This document shows positions 26,742-35,739 of a stretch of DNA of 64,000 nt, piece by piece. The translations under genes and the position numbers were made by a program. This DNA comes from JAJPXC01 sp964517875 (GTDB lineage: Bacteria > Bacteroidota > Bacteroidia > Bacteroidales > Muribaculaceae), in contig CAZFEU010000001.1 of assembly GCA_964517875.1 (NCBI GenBank), positions 1 through 64,000 on the forward strand, read 5' to 3'. Positions within the stretch are counted from its first letter, which is position 1. The number at the start of each line of letters is the position of its first letter. Below the pieces are notes generated by a model. That model was not told the origin of the DNA. It searched no databases and saw nothing but the letters and a program-made list of their open reading frames with translations.

Positions 26742-28673
26742 ATGTATACACTCCCTGTCGGCACCAAAATCACCTCACCTAAAACAACCTACACAATCAC
26801 CGGCGTGCTCGGTCAGGGTGGGTTCGGTATCACTTACAGTGCCACTGTTGTGACATATATTGGAGCAGTCAAGGTCAAAGCCAGCGTTGCTCTTAAGGAG
26901 CATTTTGTAAAGGCTGACTGCCTCAGGGATAAGGAATCGACGAGTGTGTCATGCTCCGAGCCGGCGCAACAGCGCGTGTCCCTCGCCCGCAGGGATTTTT
27001 TGGGCGAAGCGCGCCGACTCTCAGGGTTAAGCGGCAAGAACCCCCACATAGTGGCTGTCAATGAGGTCTTTGAAGCCAACAACACCGCCTATTATGTAAT
27101 GGAGATGCTCGAAGGGGAGTCGCTGCGCAATTACGTTGCGGCTTGCGGCTGTCTGTCGGAGGAAGAGATGCTGTCTGTTATGACGCCGATTGTCGATGCT
27201 GTGGCATTTCTCCACCGCAACTGCATCACCCACCTCGACATCAAGCCACAAAACATAATGATTACTGCCGACGATAGCGGCGAGTTAAGGCCAGTGCTCA
27301 TCGACTTCGGCCTGTCAAAGCACTACGATGAGAATGGCGAGGCCACGTCAACAATCAACTCGCAAGGTTACAGCGAGGGCTTCGCTCCCATCGAGCAATA
27401 CAAGTGCATCACCACCTTCTCCCCGGCCAGCGACGTATACTCACTCGCCGCAACCATGGTTTATTGCCTTACAGGCAAGCGACTTCCAAGCGCATTCGAC
27501 TTAAGACCCGAGACATTGGAGGCCGCAATCCCTGTCAACATATCTTCGAACCTGCGCCACACCCTGCTCCGCGCCCTGTCTATGCACGCCGAAGGACGCC
27601 AACCCGATGCCACCGCTCTCCTCACCGCCCTCGGCCGTAAGACAACGCCCATAGCAGTCCAGACTCCCAACGACGAAGCAACTGTCCTAAACGCGACACC
27701 CCCAAAACAAGCGCAGCTCAAGCCCATAGAAGCGAAGCAGAAGCCAAAAGGAAAGTCGAAAATTGGAGTGTGGGAGATAATCTTAACTCTGTCCCTTGCA
27801 ATTATAGTCATTGGAGGTATAATCTATTCTAACAAGGATAATTTCTTCTCATCATCCATTAAAACTTATAACAAAACTACTACCACTCCATCAGCATCCA
27901 ACTCCGAAGATGCTTATGTTTCTGACACAGAGGATTCCTCTTTACCAGCTGATGAATCGTCAGTTGCTGATGCTTTGCCTGTCGATACATCTACATCCAG
28001 TGGAAATCCATCCGAGGACATAAAGATTCAAGACACAAAAACTCAAACAGATTACCGCAGCAAGTATGACTATGTCGATAGTTTCCACGAAGGACTTGCC
28101 GGAGTCATGAAAGGAGAGAAATACGGCTTTATCGACAAGATGGGCTATGAAGTAGTTCCACCAGTATATGATTACATTGATGCTTTCTACGAGGGGCGGG
28201 CTGTTGTCATGAAAGGAGGAAAATTTGGTTTTATTGACAAGTCGGGCAATGAGGTGGTTTCCCTCAAATACGACTGGGCTGGGAGATTCTCTGAAAGGAG
28301 GGCTGTAGTAGAGAAAGGTTTCAAATATGGGTACATTGATGCGTCTGGAAACGAGGTGATTCCGCTTGAATATGACTATGCAGAAATAATCACGTGTGGG
28401 AGGGGTAAGGTTAAGAAAGGTAAAGAATATGGGTACATAGACAAGACCGGAACAGAAGTAATTCCTCTAAGATACGATGATGCCAAGACTTTCTCTGAAG
28501 GGATGGCCGCAGTTAAAAAAGATGGGAAATTTGGTTTTATTGATAAAACAGGCATTGAGGTGATTCCATTCATATACAACGATATATGGACTGTTTTCAA
28601 AAATGGGAAGGCGCACGTCAAGAAGGACGGTGAATGGTTCGACATAGACAAAAACGGGAACAGAGTGGATTAA
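26742..28673 (+). CDS. Membrane Ser/Thr kinase with WG repeats
   Basis: A 643-residue Hanks-type kinase with a sensor-like outer part. The kinase domain (about 14-310) has GQGGFG at 24-29, the VALKE lysine at 52, HLDIKPQN at 164-171 (HLD in place of HRD, catalytic Asp present), and DFG at 188-190. One transmembrane helix follows at about 343-363 (IGVWEIILTLSLAIIVIGGII), then a Ser/Thr/Asp-rich linker. Residues from about 440 to the end form six WG-type repeats of about 34 residues, each with a K(Y/F)GFID-like core followed by GxEVIP. Kinase domain inside, repeats outside, is the expected topology. Codon use shifts from GC-rich in the kinase part to AT-rich after the membrane helix. Ligand and targets are unknown. 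Confidence 0.9.
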   Translation: MYTLPVGTKITSPKTTYTITGVLGQGGFGITYSATVVTYIGAVKVKASVALKEHFVKADCLRDKESTSVSCSEPAQQRVSLARRDFLGEARRLSGLSGKNPHIVAVNEVFEANNTAYYVMEMLEGESLRNYVAACGCLSEEEMLSVMTPIVDAVAFLHRNCITHLDIKPQNIMITADDSGELRPVLIDFGLSKHYDENGEATSTINSQGYSEGFAPIEQYKCITTFSPASDVYSLAATMVYCLTGKRLPSAFDLRPETLEAAIPVNISSNLRHTLLRALSMHAEGRQPDATALLTALGRKTTPIAVQTPNDEATVLNATPPKQAQLKPIEAKQKPKGKSKIGVWEIILTLSLAIIVIGGIIYSNKDNFFSSSIKTYNKTTTTPSASNSEDAYVSDTEDSSLPADESSVADALPVDTSTSSGNPSEDIKIQDTKTQTDYRSKYDYVDSFHEGLAGVMKGEKYGFIDKMGYEVVPPVYDYIDAFYEGRAVVMKGGKFGFIDKSGNEVVSLKYDWAGRFSERRAVVEKGFKYGYIDASGNEVIPLEYDYAEIITCGRGKVKKGKEYGYIDKTGTEVIPLRYDDAKTFSEGMAAVKKDGKFGFIDKTGIEVIPFIYNDIWTVFKNGKAHVKKDGEWFDIDKNGNRVD

Positions 28674-29248
28674 GCTCGGAGGTGGAGGGAGGATGACTTG
28701 CGGCTTTGCCGCAGAGCTCGGCGTAGCCGGGCGTGAGTGTTAGCCCACGGTAAGCGCCGCATCGCGAGCGCAACCGTGGGTTGTGGATGCCATTCCTCCC
28801 TATAATGCTCCGCATAGCGGGGTGTCTCGCTTCATGGTCAACCTCTTCAAGGTTGAAGCTCATGCTATCATCTCACTACCTCATGTAGGCTTGGTCTTCA
28901 ACCAATCTCAACATGAGGCTGTTCAAATGTATCGTCTTCGACGAAATGGCTTTTTTAGAGGTATTATTGGGTTAAGCCTTGTTGTTACCGTTTTGACGTG
29001 TCTTTGATTATTGACGTGCAGGAGGCTACTCGGAGAGGCCGAGTTGCATCCTATTAATGACTGCGAGTAACTGATTGGGGTGGCAAAATTATCAAGCCGT
29101 GAGTGACTAACCCACGGCTACTATATTGCGTGGCTATGCCACTTCAAAAATGCCAAGATATAAGGTATTATTTGGACTTACGAGCCATGCGGGTGCGGTT
29201 GGGAACTGTGCGATGACGAACCCGGGGTTCTCATCCCGTTCTTCCTTG
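28674..29248. repeat. Hairpin-rich non-coding spacer with a near-direct repeat
   Basis: No gene is supported in these 575 bases. The stretch is full of small inverted repeats. Four have three-base loops: GCGGC-ttt-GCCGC (28700-28712), CGGC-gta-GCCG (28719-28729), CCGC-ata-GCGG (28810-28820) and GTGGC-tat-GCCAC (29130-29142). A longer hairpin pairs CCCACGGT (28744-28751) with ACCGTGGG (28773-28780). A 19/20-base motif occurs twice in the same direction, at 28732-28750 and 29098-29117 (second copy CGTGAGTGACTAACCCACGG). It could be a remnant of a non-autonomous mobile element or a repeat family; I cannot tell which. Confidence 0.5.
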
Positions 29249-29336
29249 CGGAGAGAGCGGGATTCGAACCCGCGATAGGCTTTTGACCTATACACGCTTT
29301 CCAGGCGTGCCTCTTCAGCCACTCGAGCATCTCTCC
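29249..29336 (-). tRNA. tRNA-Ser (GGA anticodon)
   Basis: An 88-base class II tRNA on the minus strand. The acceptor stem GGAGAGA pairs with TCTCTCC, followed by a G discriminator. The anticodon stem-loop CACGC-CTGGAAA-GCGTG shows anticodon GGA, decoding UCC and UCU. A long variable arm (TAGGTC...GACCTA-type, ATAGGTCAAAAGCCTAT) fits tRNA-Ser, and the T-arm GCGGG-TTCGAAT-CCCGC is perfect. The 3' CCA is not encoded, so it must be added after transcription. Confidence 0.95.
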
Positions 29337-29414
29337 AATTGCTTAAAGCAGTTGCAAAGGTAGCAATATATTTTGAGGTGGCAATAGGTGTGGGTGGATT
29401 TGTGGGATTTTTTG

Positions 29415-29422
29415 TATCTTTG
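29415..29422 (+). promoter_or_regulatory. -7 promoter box for mutS2
   Basis: TATCTTTG matches TAnnTTTG and ends 21 bases before the mutS2 ATG at 29444. No clear -33 TTTG at 19-21 bases upstream. Confidence 0.55.
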
Positions 29423-29443
29423 TGAGCGCAATAAGTGTGAAAG

Positions 29444-31900
29444 ATGATTTACCCCGATAGTTTTGAGCGAAAAATAGGATTTGACACCGTAAGGTCGCTT
29501 GTGGCCGGTAAATGTGTGTCGCCCCTCGGTGTGTCCTGGTGTGAGCATATGACATTTATGACCGATTTTAAAGCAATCGAGGATGCCTTACAGCTTACTG
29601 CTGAAATGCTGCAAATCATCAATGGAGCTACTGATTTTCCGCTACATCAACTGCGTGACGTGACTGGCATGTTGCGCCGAATCACAGTGCCCGGTACTTT
29701 CCTAAGTGCCGACGAGGTTGTAGCATTGCGTAAGTCGCTTGAAGCAATATCAGACGTAAGCACATTTATGACAGATATTTCGCGTGATGATACAGCTACA
29801 ACTCAATACCCGAGATTACGCCAACTGACTTACACCCTCGATTCCTTCCCAACGGTGACACGCTCCATCGACAGGCTGATTGACCGCTATGGCAACATCA
29901 AGGATAACGCTTCACCAGAATTGGCATCGATACGCCAACAGCTTAGATCAATCTCAGGCTCAATAAACTCGATCATGCGCCGTGTGATGGCAAAAGCTGT
30001 GGCTGAAGGCTTTATTGACGGCGATGCGGCACCATCGGTACGCGACGGTCGACTTGTGATACCCGTGGCTCCTATGCACAAGCGCAAGATAAATGGTATC
30101 GTACATGATGAATCGGCTTCAGGAAAAACCATCTTTATAGAACCCGCCGAAGTGGTGGAGGCCAACAACCGCTACCGCGAGCTGGAGATGGAGGAACGTC
30201 GCGAAATTAACCGCCTTTTGGTAGAGCTGGCCAACGAGATTCGCCCGGAAATACCCGGAATGCTCGATAGCTATGAAGTGATGGGGCATTTAGATTTTAT
30301 TCATGCAAAAGCGCTATTTGCTCAGGATGTGGGTGGATGCTTACCTCATATTGATAAGAAACCTGAAATGGAGTGGTATCATGCCACGCACCCCATTCTG
30401 CTGCTCTCGCTGCGCAAACATGGCAAAGAAATTGTTCCGCTCGACATCACACTGTCAAAAAATGACCGCCTTCTAATAATTTCAGGTCCTAATGCTGGTG
30501 GTAAATCAGTGTGTCTTAAGACGGTAGGTATCATTCAGTATATGACCCAATCAGGTCTTCTACCACCGGTTTACGAGAATTCGCACATCGGACTTTTCGA
30601 CGATATTTTTATTGACATAGGTGACGATCAGTCGATTGAGGATGATCTCAGTACATATTCATCTCATCTTCGCAATATGAAGCTCGTGCTCTCCAAAGGG
30701 CGTAGCACTTCACTGGTGTTGATAGATGAATTTGGAGGGGGTACTGAGCCTCAGATCGGTGGTGCTATAGCTCAAGCTATGTTAAAGCAGTCCAATAAGA
30801 TAAAGATGTGGGGCGTGATTACCACCCATTATCAAAATCTTAAGAAACTCGCTGAAGAAACTCCGGGGCTGATTAATGGATCGATGTTATATGACCGACA
30901 GAAGATGTTGCCACTCTTCCGTCTGTCGATTGGACATGCGGGTAGCTCATTCGCTATTGAGATTGCGCGTAAAATAGGGTTGCCCCGCGAGATTATCGAT
31001 GATGCGTCGGAGATAGTAGGGAGCGACTATGTGAATCTTGACAAATATCTGCTTGATGTGGCTCGTGATAAGCGATATTGGGAGAATAAGCGAGACTCAA
31101 TTAAGCTTAAAGAAAAAAAACTTGATCAAGTGCTTGAAAAGTATGAGTCGGAAGCTGCAACACTGCATGAGCAACGGCGTGAAATCATAAATGACGCTCG
31201 TCGACAAGCACAACAAATAATAGAGGGTAGTAACTCAACCGTTGAGCGCACAATCCAGGAGATACGTAAGGCTCAAGCCGAGCGAGAAAAAACGATGAAA
31301 GCTCGCCAAGAGCTCCAGCTGCAGAAGGAGAAGCTCAACGTGGAGAAAGTCGACAACCATCCCCTGCTGGCAAAAGCTCCCAAATCAAAAGGTAAAAAAA
31401 ATCATCAACAACCCAATGTGCCTGCAGCTGCTGCACCAATAACAGTTGGCGACGTGGTAAAGCTTGATGGTGAGGGTGTTCCTGGAAAAGTGTTGGAAAT
31501 CAATGGAAAAGATGCTGTTGTGGCTTTCGGAATGATCAAAACCACAGTAAAGATTAACCGTCTGCGCCACACAATGGCAGCTATTCCTACGGGATCGAAG
31601 AAATCAACCTTTGTTAGTTCATCTACCACCGACATGATGCGCGACCGGCAACTGCAGTTCAAACAGGACATTGATGTGCGCGGTATGCGAGCTGACGAGG
31701 CCATCCAGGCCATAACTTATTTTATCGATGACGCCGTGCAGTTTAATGCCAAGAGGGTGCGCATACTGCATGGTACAGGTACTGGAGTACTGCGCCAGGT
31801 GATACGCCAGTATCTCGATACTGTGCCAGGAGTAGAGGCCTACCGCGATGAGCATGTACAATTTGGCGGTGCAGGAATCACTGTAGTTGATTTAGGCTGA
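29444..31900 (+). CDS. mutS2: Endonuclease MutS2
   Basis: An 818-residue MutS2, an ATPase linked to suppression of recombination and to resolving collided ribosomes in other bacteria. It lacks the MutS mismatch-recognition domain. The ATPase domain has Walker A GPNAGGKS near residue 348-355, followed by DEFGGGTEP in Walker B and the conserved GVITTHYQNLK. A charged coiled-coil arm spans about 530-640. The C-terminal Smr nuclease domain (about 740-818) has DIDVRGMRADEA and RILHGTGTGVLR. Its probable promoter is at 29415-29422. Confidence 0.95.
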   Translation: MIYPDSFERKIGFDTVRSLVAGKCVSPLGVSWCEHMTFMTDFKAIEDALQLTAEMLQIINGATDFPLHQLRDVTGMLRRITVPGTFLSADEVVALRKSLEAISDVSTFMTDISRDDTATTQYPRLRQLTYTLDSFPTVTRSIDRLIDRYGNIKDNASPELASIRQQLRSISGSINSIMRRVMAKAVAEGFIDGDAAPSVRDGRLVIPVAPMHKRKINGIVHDESASGKTIFIEPAEVVEANNRYRELEMEERREINRLLVELANEIRPEIPGMLDSYEVMGHLDFIHAKALFAQDVGGCLPHIDKKPEMEWYHATHPILLLSLRKHGKEIVPLDITLSKNDRLLIISGPNAGGKSVCLKTVGIIQYMTQSGLLPPVYENSHIGLFDDIFIDIGDDQSIEDDLSTYSSHLRNMKLVLSKGRSTSLVLIDEFGGGTEPQIGGAIAQAMLKQSNKIKMWGVITTHYQNLKKLAEETPGLINGSMLYDRQKMLPLFRLSIGHAGSSFAIEIARKIGLPREIIDDASEIVGSDYVNLDKYLLDVARDKRYWENKRDSIKLKEKKLDQVLEKYESEAATLHEQRREIINDARRQAQQIIEGSNSTVERTIQEIRKAQAEREKTMKARQELQLQKEKLNVEKVDNHPLLAKAPKSKGKKNHQQPNVPAAAAPITVGDVVKLDGEGVPGKVLEINGKDAVVAFGMIKTTVKINRLRHTMAAIPTGSKKSTFVSSSTTDMMRDRQLQFKQDIDVRGMRADEAIQAITYFIDDAVQFNAKRVRILHGTGTGVLRQVIRQYLDTVPGVEAYRDEHVQFGGAGITVVDLG

Positions 31901-31968
31901 ACATTTGGCGTAGAGCGATTGTTTTTTTAATAAAACAATAGTTTCAACTTAAAATAATTTCAGGAGCT

Positions 31969-32574
31969 ATGAAACGATTTCTACCTATAATCGCACTTTT
32001 AGCGCTATTCACATCATGTAGCCAATACCAGTTGGTTAACTCAGAGGTGTATAACAATGCTGATTTAGCATCGTACAAAACATTCCGTATAGTCACCCCC
32101 GAGGAAGGAAAATTGCCTCCTGGCATGGAGATGGTGACATATTACAATATCGCCGCTGCAATACGCGAGCAGATGGTAGAACGTGGCTATACCGAAAATC
32201 CCACATCACCGCTGCTTATCAATATAGCCGTGACTACACAACGCGAGATTTCCACCGAACCAGCACTTCCTCCGGGAGGGTTCCCCTACAATGGACCGTA
32301 TTATCCCTACTGGATGTATCCTCGCTACAATTACTGGTCGAATTACTATGCTAATGCCCAAGTAATTACTGGAATATACAAAGAGGGTGTATTGACCATG
32401 GACATGGTGAATATCAATGAAAAGATTCCGCTCTATTCATCATCGGTGGCAACCATTATCAACAATGGAGGATCAGGTCCTTCGCAATACCGCAACCTCG
32501 AAGCAATTGCTCAGGCAGTAGAAGTGTTGTTCTCCAAATATCCTGTACCCCTGCTTCCGCAATATCGTAAATAA
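31969..32574 (+). CDS. DUF4136 lipoprotein
   Basis: A 201-residue predicted lipoprotein with a lipobox TSCS near residue 15. The body matches the DUF4136 pattern seen in many Bacteroidales lipoproteins: YKTFRIVTP, then IAAAIREQMVERGYTE with NPLLINIAVTTQ-like strands, and a Pro/Tyr-rich loop (about 100-125, PYNGPYYPYWMYPRYNYW). Function unknown. A purine-rich AGGAG lies 8 bases before the ATG, an unusually good Shine-Dalgarno site for this window. It converges on bioD with a 20-base gap. Confidence 0.85.
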   Translation: MKRFLPIIALLALFTSCSQYQLVNSEVYNNADLASYKTFRIVTPEEGKLPPGMEMVTYYNIAAAIREQMVERGYTENPTSPLLINIAVTTQREISTEPALPPGGFPYNGPYYPYWMYPRYNYWSNYYANAQVITGIYKEGVLTMDMVNINEKIPLYSSSVATIINNGGSGPSQYRNLEAIAQAVEVLFSKYPVPLLPQYRK

Positions 32575-32594
32575 GACAATCAAATTGATAATCG

Positions 32595-33239
32595 CTATAC
32601 TTTATTAAGGCTCGGTACGAGAATCATCTCAACACCGGGCCAATTTTTTGCCAGATATTGGCGGAGATAATCTTGAGTGTCATTAGCTATCACCTTATCA
32701 TTGTCGAAATAAGTATTATAGAGTAGCGAATGCAGACGCAACCCCCTTGTTTGTAATGCTTCGAGAGAGAGTATCGTATGATTGATGGATCCAAGACGAC
32801 CATTAGTAACGAGAGCAACAGGGATATGCCTTGTAAGGGGATAGTCAATGGTAAGCATTTCATCGGTCATTGGCACCATTAATCCGCCTGCACCTTCAAT
32901 CAGCACCACATCATATAGCGATTCAAGGCGTTTAGTAGCTTCGTCAATCAATGTAATATCCACTTTGGCGCCATCAAGCTTTGCAGCTAAATGAGGTGAG
33001 GCGGGGTAGCTGAAAATAATAGGAGCTGAGGTGTGGTCAAGGTCTACTGGCTGCATTCCTATCCCCATGATGTGCCGATGTACTTCAATATCCTCCGAAT
33101 ACTCATGATTTCCTGTCTGAATAGGCTTTTCAGTGATTACCGAAAAGCCTTGATCCATGTATCGTTTAGCCAACCACCCGGTTACATAACTTTTGCCCGC
33201 ATCGGTATCGATGCCCGATATAAATATTGTCTCGCTCAT
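32595..33239 (-). CDS. bioD: Dethiobiotin synthase
   Basis: A 214-residue BioD, which closes the ureido ring of dethiobiotin from 7,8-diaminopelargonic acid, CO2 and ATP. The P-loop GIDTDAGKSYVTG starts at residue 9, and the conserved LIEGAGGLMVPM motif lies near residue 114-125. It is the last gene of the bioA-bioF-bioGC-bioD operon; its start overlaps the bioGC stop by 4 bases. No bioB follows. Confidence 0.96.
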   Translation of the reverse strand: MSETIFISGIDTDAGKSYVTGWLAKRYMDQGFSVITEKPIQTGNHEYSEDIEVHRHIMGIGMQPVDLDHTSAPIIFSYPASPHLAAKLDGAKVDITLIDEATKRLESLYDVVLIEGAGGLMVPMTDEMLTIDYPLTRHIPVALVTNGRLGSINHTILSLEALQTRGLRLHSLLYNTYFDNDKVIANDTQDYLRQYLAKNWPGVEMILVPSLNKV

Positions 33240-34642
33240 AGTTTGCGATAGATGAAGTAAAGTGGATTAAAAGTTAGTGTAGCGTGTCCATCCACATCAA
33301 GTGGATATGATGTTATAGCATTCCGCATGGAAACTGTTGAGATAGGATTACGACGCAGGGCGTTAACCCCTGACCGACGTAAATGTCGGAATACATGATG
33401 AGGGGTGTCGAACCGCTTTGTGAGCAATTCATCTTCGCATGTGATAAGCTGAAGCTCGCCTACAGCCGATGACCACAGGGGTGAATCAGCGTCAAAATAA
33501 TGATGAGTTGGGACTCCTGACATCTTCAACTCTCGACACATTTGTGAGCCAAAGGTGCTAAAGGCAAGTATTCCTCCACGGCGAAGTGCTTTAGCGGCAT
33601 TGTGCAGGAAGTTCTCGGGAGAATGAAACCATTGAATTGTTGATGAACTTATTATTAAGTCCAGGCTATCAGGAGCAACCTTGTGAAGCTCGATTTCGGC
33701 ATCACACTGCTTAAATTTAATGTTTAATTCTTTTTCGTAACCTATTGTGGTTGGGTTGATAGAGCTTGCGGATATATCCCATAATTCAATTTCAGAAGGA
33801 TTAACGTCAGCGAGGTATTGACGGGTTAGGAACCCCGATCCGCAACCAATTTCAAGTATCTTAGCGGGGTTTGTGCTCGGCAATTGGTTGCGTGTAGACA
33901 ACCACAGATGAGTAGCAATTTCTCTTTGCAAGTCGGCCTCTTTATCGTAGCTTTCAGCTGCTGATTCAAAACGCTGGGCTACATATTCTTTATCGACAAT
34001 TGCTTGGTCGATTAAAGCTTGCCAATTGGGAAAATGCCCCGACTCCATTTCGATATAGGGAATCCTCATATCCGACCAGCAGTCAGCCTGATTCTTAGGT
34101 GGAAATATAGCGTCAGACTCACCAATATACGCTACTGTCCATGGGAGATGAGGAGTGGATTGACGTGCCCGTTCACGAAGAATGCGCAGCTCTTCGGTCA
34201 GTTCTTCGATCGGTCGTTGTGGCATTTTGACACTGAAATCATCCCAATCGTGCTTCGAAGCGAACATTCGTCTATAAAACTTGCGGAGATTTCGTTCGTT
34301 AAGATTTGCGAGCGTTCCTTCACAAATTTCTATTGGTATACCAAACTTGTCGTCAACTGGGCGTTCCGTGCCGTTAATGGCCAAAAGTAGTGTTACGTTG
34401 TCAGGCTTCCAGTTGCCTAACACACGAGCAGCCTCCATTACACCAAATGACCAAGCTATCACACACACTTCATAATAATCCTCAGTTGGCAATTGAATGG
34501 ATTCATCCGAGTAATTCCAAAGGACAAGTATATCATACCCGGGGCGAGAGATTCCGCTAAGAGCAGTGGCATCCGCAGCCCATCCCAAGAATATGATAAG
34601 AAGGCGCTTATTGTGTGCTTTAGTAATCCAATACTGTGTCAT
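33236..34642 (-). CDS. BioG-BioC fusion (pimeloyl-ACP esterase and methyltransferase)
   Basis: A 468-residue two-domain protein. The N-terminal part (about 1-205) matches BioG/DUF452: IFLGWAADA and the nucleophile motif AWSFGVM with S65, followed by a late GHFPNW that may hold the His. BioG removes the methyl ester from pimeloyl-ACP. The C-terminal part (about 215-468) is BioC, the SAM-dependent malonyl-ACP methyltransferase, with VAQRFESAAESYDKEA and the SAM motif ILEIGCGSGFLTRQY near 257-271. One polypeptide thus both masks and unmasks the pimeloyl chain. Starts and stops overlap with bioF and bioD by 4 bases each. Fusions of this kind are known in Bacteroides. Confidence 0.92.
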   Translation of the reverse strand: MTQYWITKAHNKRLLIIFLGWAADATALSGISRPGYDILVLWNYSDESIQLPTEDYYEVCVIAWSFGVMEAARVLGNWKPDNVTLLLAINGTERPVDDKFGIPIEICEGTLANLNERNLRKFYRRMFASKHDWDDFSVKMPQRPIEELTEELRILRERARQSTPHLPWTVAYIGESDAIFPPKNQADCWSDMRIPYIEMESGHFPNWQALIDQAIVDKEYVAQRFESAAESYDKEADLQREIATHLWLSTRNQLPSTNPAKILEIGCGSGFLTRQYLADVNPSEIELWDISASSINPTTIGYEKELNIKFKQCDAEIELHKVAPDSLDLIISSSTIQWFHSPENFLHNAAKALRRGGILAFSTFGSQMCRELKMSGVPTHHYFDADSPLWSSAVGELQLITCEDELLTKRFDTPHHVFRHLRRSGVNALRRNPISTVSMRNAITSYPLDVDGHATLTFNPLYFIYRKL

Positions 34643-35739
34643 AGAGAAGACGCTAATTTGTCAAGATCGCTATGTGAGAGAGCAGAGCTTAAGGAGAATC
34701 GAATGCGTTCGGTGCCGGGAGGTACAGTAGGCACTCGTATCGGTAGTGCTACTATGCCGGATTCTTTTAACTTAGCCGCAAGTGATAAAGCTCTATGCGC
34801 ATCACCTATTATCAATGGCTGGATATGAGATACCGGGGTGTCGCAACCATGATTTACAAGAATGTCATGGAGGTGTATGGCAAGTTCGTGTAGATGCTTA
34901 CGACGACTATCAGCCTCAAGCATTCGGTCAATCATCACAGACGACCAGGCGCAATTGACAGGGGGCAATGAAGTGGAAAAAATAAAGCTTCGTGCTGTGT
35001 TAATCAAATAGTGACGTATATCTTCATTTGTCACACAAAACGCGCCGACTGAGGCTAATGCTTTACCCATAGTGCCAACCATTACATCTACATCGTCCCC
35101 GTAAGACTGAGCCAAACCAAGCCCGTGCTTGCCAAGTACGCCGAAAGCGTGCGCTTCGTCGACCATAAGTAACGCTTGCGGGAAACGACGTTTAAGTTCC
35201 ACAATCTGCTGCAGTGGGGCCAAATCCCCATCCATTGAGTAAACGCTTTCTACGATGATTAATAAGCGCGACGCATTGGCGTTGGCTATAAGCAACTTTT
35301 CCAGATGCGTCATATCGTTATGTCGGAATCGCTCAAAACGAGCACCCGAAAGCTTTATGCCGTCGATAATAGAAGCATGCACTAATTTGTCGGCGATAAT
35401 TACAGTGTGCTTGTCGGTCAAAGAGCTTACGATCCCGGTATTGGCGTGGTAACCTGAGTTGAAAAGCAGGGTAGGGCGCTGGTACAAATCGGCCAGTTTA
35501 TTTTCAAGTGATCTATACTCCCTTTGATGTCCGGCCAGCAGGCGTGATGCCGATGAAGTCATGGGGATGAGAAGATCGGCTTGTACCTTCCAAAAAGCCT
35601 CGATTGAAGATATATCTGAAGCCAATCCAAGATAGTCATTGCTCGACAGGTCAATCATTGATTGATCGGCTTCGGTGGGAATAATGCGAAAGTTACCCTG
35701 CTGTCGAAGCACTTCGAGTTTATTCCTTATTGTATCCAT
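34639..35739 (-). CDS. bioF: 8-Amino-7-oxononanoate synthase
   Basis: A 366-residue PLP enzyme condensing pimeloyl-ACP with alanine. SSNDYLGLA is near residue 32, the ring-stacking region FNSGYHANTG near 92-101, the VDEAHAFGVLG motif near 193-203, and the PLP lysine in GTMGKALASVGA near residue 227. It is slightly shorter than typical BioF (about 385) and could be a close AONS relative, but the operon setting settles it. Its ATG overlaps the bioA end by 20 bases. Confidence 0.95.
   Translation of the reverse strand: MDTIRNKLEVLRQQGNFRIIPTEADQSMIDLSSNDYLGLASDISSIEAFWKVQADLLIPMTSSASRLLAGHQREYRSLENKLADLYQRPTLLFNSGYHANTGIVSSLTDKHTVIIADKLVHASIIDGIKLSGARFERFRHNDMTHLEKLLIANANASRLLIIVESVYSMDGDLAPLQQIVELKRRFPQALLMVDEAHAFGVLGKHGLGLAQSYGDDVDVMVGTMGKALASVGAFCVTNEDIRHYLINTARSFIFSTSLPPVNCAWSSVMIDRMLEADSRRKHLHELAIHLHDILVNHGCDTPVSHIQPLIIGDAHRALSLAAKLKESGIVALPIRVPTVPPGTERIRFSLSSALSHSDLDKLASSL

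Noticed and set aside
28783..29007. 74-codon open frame after the kinase gene
   Set aside because: Lies in the hairpin-rich spacer, has no recognisable family and no promoter or ribosome site.
29165..29248. Possible second tRNA beside tRNA-Ser
   Set aside because: The GAACCCGGGGTTC stretch resembles a T-arm, but no acceptor or anticodon stem can be drawn.
31918..31939. AT-only hairpin after mutS2 as terminator
   Set aside because: The stem has almost no GC pairs, so terminator strength is doubtful.
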